Position numbers and translations under genes: made by a program
Shown: piece after piece, positions 5,134 to 5,907 of the stretch
How positions within the stretch are numbered: the first letter of the stretch is position 1
Layout of the letters: the number at the start of each line of letters is the position of its first letter
Assembly (NCBI GenBank): GCA_947581745.1
Contig: CANPVW010000219.1
Span: 1-5,907, forward strand
From: Candidatus Benthicola azotiphorus
Lineage (GTDB): Bacteria; Gemmatimonadota; Gemmatimonadetes; Palauibacterales; Palauibacteraceae
DNA: 5,907 nucleotides
Reading direction: 5' to 3'
Notes under the pieces: generated by a model
Database searches by the model: none
Told to the model about the DNA's origin: nothing
What the model saw: the letters and a program-made list of their open reading frames with translations, nothing else

Positions 5134-5907
5134 ATGACCGACGAGATGGACCGCGGGGCCAATCGGAAGGTGATCGTGCTGCTCGGGGCCGATGAGCTGA
5201 GCCTCGAGGTGCGACGGGCGCTCGAGGCGATTCCCGGCGAGGTGCTCTTTCTCGACGCCTCCAGCCTGCCCGGCGTGGAGGCGGGATCCGGTGACCTGGT
5301 GGTCGCGTCGCTCGAGCCGAACGCGCTCGCGGCCCTCGCGCGCGCGACGCGCGTGGACTCGGCGCCCGCTCTTCGTGCAACCCGGCTGAGGGCCCGCGCA
5401 CCGAATCCGTTCGCTCCCCACGAGCTGTACGAAGAGGCCCGCGAGTACGTCGGGGACACGCTGGCTCGAGTGCGCGAAGGAAAGGACCCGGACATCGATC
5501 AGGCCAGAGTGCTGGCGGAGAGGCTGCACACCGCCCTGATCAGCGATAACAGCCTCGTAAACCGCTGCCTGGAGCCGCACGCGACCTATGACGTCGCCAG
5601 CCACTGCGTGAACGTGGCCATACTCGGGGGGAAGATCGCGTTGGGGATGGTCTCCGGAGTGGAGGACGCGGTCGACGTCGTGCAGGCGGGACTGCTGCAC
5701 GACATCGGTATGGCCAGGCTGCCGGGCGAGATGATGGGCAACCAGGGCAGCTGGTCGGAGCGGGAGGTGGAGACGCTGCGCCAGCATCCGGTATTCGGTG
5801 CCGAGATCCTCGAGCGTTCGGCGCCTCGCAGCGAGTGGTTGCGACGTGCCGTGCTGCAGGAACACGAGCGGACTCGCGGGCAGGGGTATCCCTACGGTCT
5901 CCTGGAT
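5134..5907 (+). CDS. HD-GYP-type phosphohydrolase, variant (3' partial)
   Basis: 258 codons are present and the frame is open at the window end. ATG 5134 is supported by GGAAGG about 5-7 nt upstream; ATG 5146 is in frame but has no such site. Residues about 11-75 look like an alternating strand/helix domain, perhaps a degenerate receiver, without a clear phospho-acceptor Asp and Lys set. Residues about 96-150 are helical, then the HD-GYP domain follows: YDVASHCVNVA with His157, LLHDIGM with His189-Asp190, QHPVFGAEIL with His218, and QEHERTRGQGYPYGL (242-256) with His244 and Glu245. Canonical members are cyclic-di-GMP phosphodiesterases. Three positions differ from the usual pattern: the Lys after HDIG is Met193, the first His of HHE is Glu243, and the Asp of DGxGYP is Arg248. 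Activity is therefore uncertain. No signal peptide or membrane segment is seen in the visible part. Confidence 0.88.
   Translation, partial: MTDEMDRGANRKVIVLLGADELSLEVRRALEAIPGEVLFLDASSLPGVEAGSGDLVVASLEPNALAALARATRVDSAPALRATRLRARAPNPFAPHELYEEAREYVGDTLARVREGKDPDIDQARVLAERLHTALISDNSLVNRCLEPHATYDVASHCVNVAILGGKIALGMVSGVEDAVDVVQAGLLHDIGMARLPGEMMGNQGSWSEREVETLRQHPVFGAEILERSAPRSEWLRRAVLQEHERTRGQGYPYGLLD

Noticed and set aside
4418..5137. 239-codon plus-strand frame across the 3' end of dcd and the DUF423 gene
   Set aside because: It runs out of frame through dcd and antisense to a recognised membrane protein; composition is Arg/Glu/Ser-rich without motifs.
4861..5865. 334-codon minus-strand frame opposite the HD-GYP gene
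   Set aside because: It overlaps the start of the DUF423 gene and the HD-GYP coding frame, whose signature residues prove the plus strand is the coding one.

Overview
This is a GC-rich bacterial window (by eye about 60-65% G+C) holding mostly housekeeping genes. The lineage is not settled by the sequence. A fused NuoCD, a minimal NuoA and a pseudomonad/alphaproteobacterial-style Dcd point to a Gram-negative-type bacterium with a proton-pumping complex I. I see no insertion sequences, CRISPR arrays, tRNA or rRNA genes.

Left part (1-3016, minus strand): the promoter-proximal end of a complex I (NADH:quinone oxidoreductase) operon, read right to left as nuoA, nuoB, fused nuoCD, then the first 20 codons of another gene, probably a further complex I subunit. 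nuoA/nuoB and nuoB/nuoCD are each separated by only 3 nt. A 55-nt gap with a perfect hairpin lies between nuoCD and the next gene.

Control region (3017-3190): a good sigma70-type promoter on the minus strand (TTGACG, 18 nt, TATTAT) points into nuoA. Just downstream of its expected start site is an 18-bp palindrome, TTGTGAA-N4-TTCACGA, one base away from the consensus operator of the NADH/NAD+-sensing repressor Rex. The most interesting reading of the window is that NADH redox state directly represses the complex I operon here.

Middle (3191-4598, plus strand): a divergently transcribed alpha/beta hydrolase with a complete catalytic triad. Its last 41 nt overlap the start of dcd, encoding dCTP deaminase (dUTP supply for thymidylate synthesis). 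The two are probably translationally coupled.

Right part (4628-5907): a small DUF423-family membrane protein on the minus strand, convergent with dcd. After a 119-nt divergent gap comes a plus-strand HD-GYP-type protein cut by the window end. It keeps most HD-GYP signature residues but differs at three usually conserved positions and has an N-terminal domain that may be a degenerate receiver.

Apart from the Rex-like operator and the variant HD-GYP protein, the genes look ordinary. I found no evidence for a new defence, mobile or biosynthetic system.
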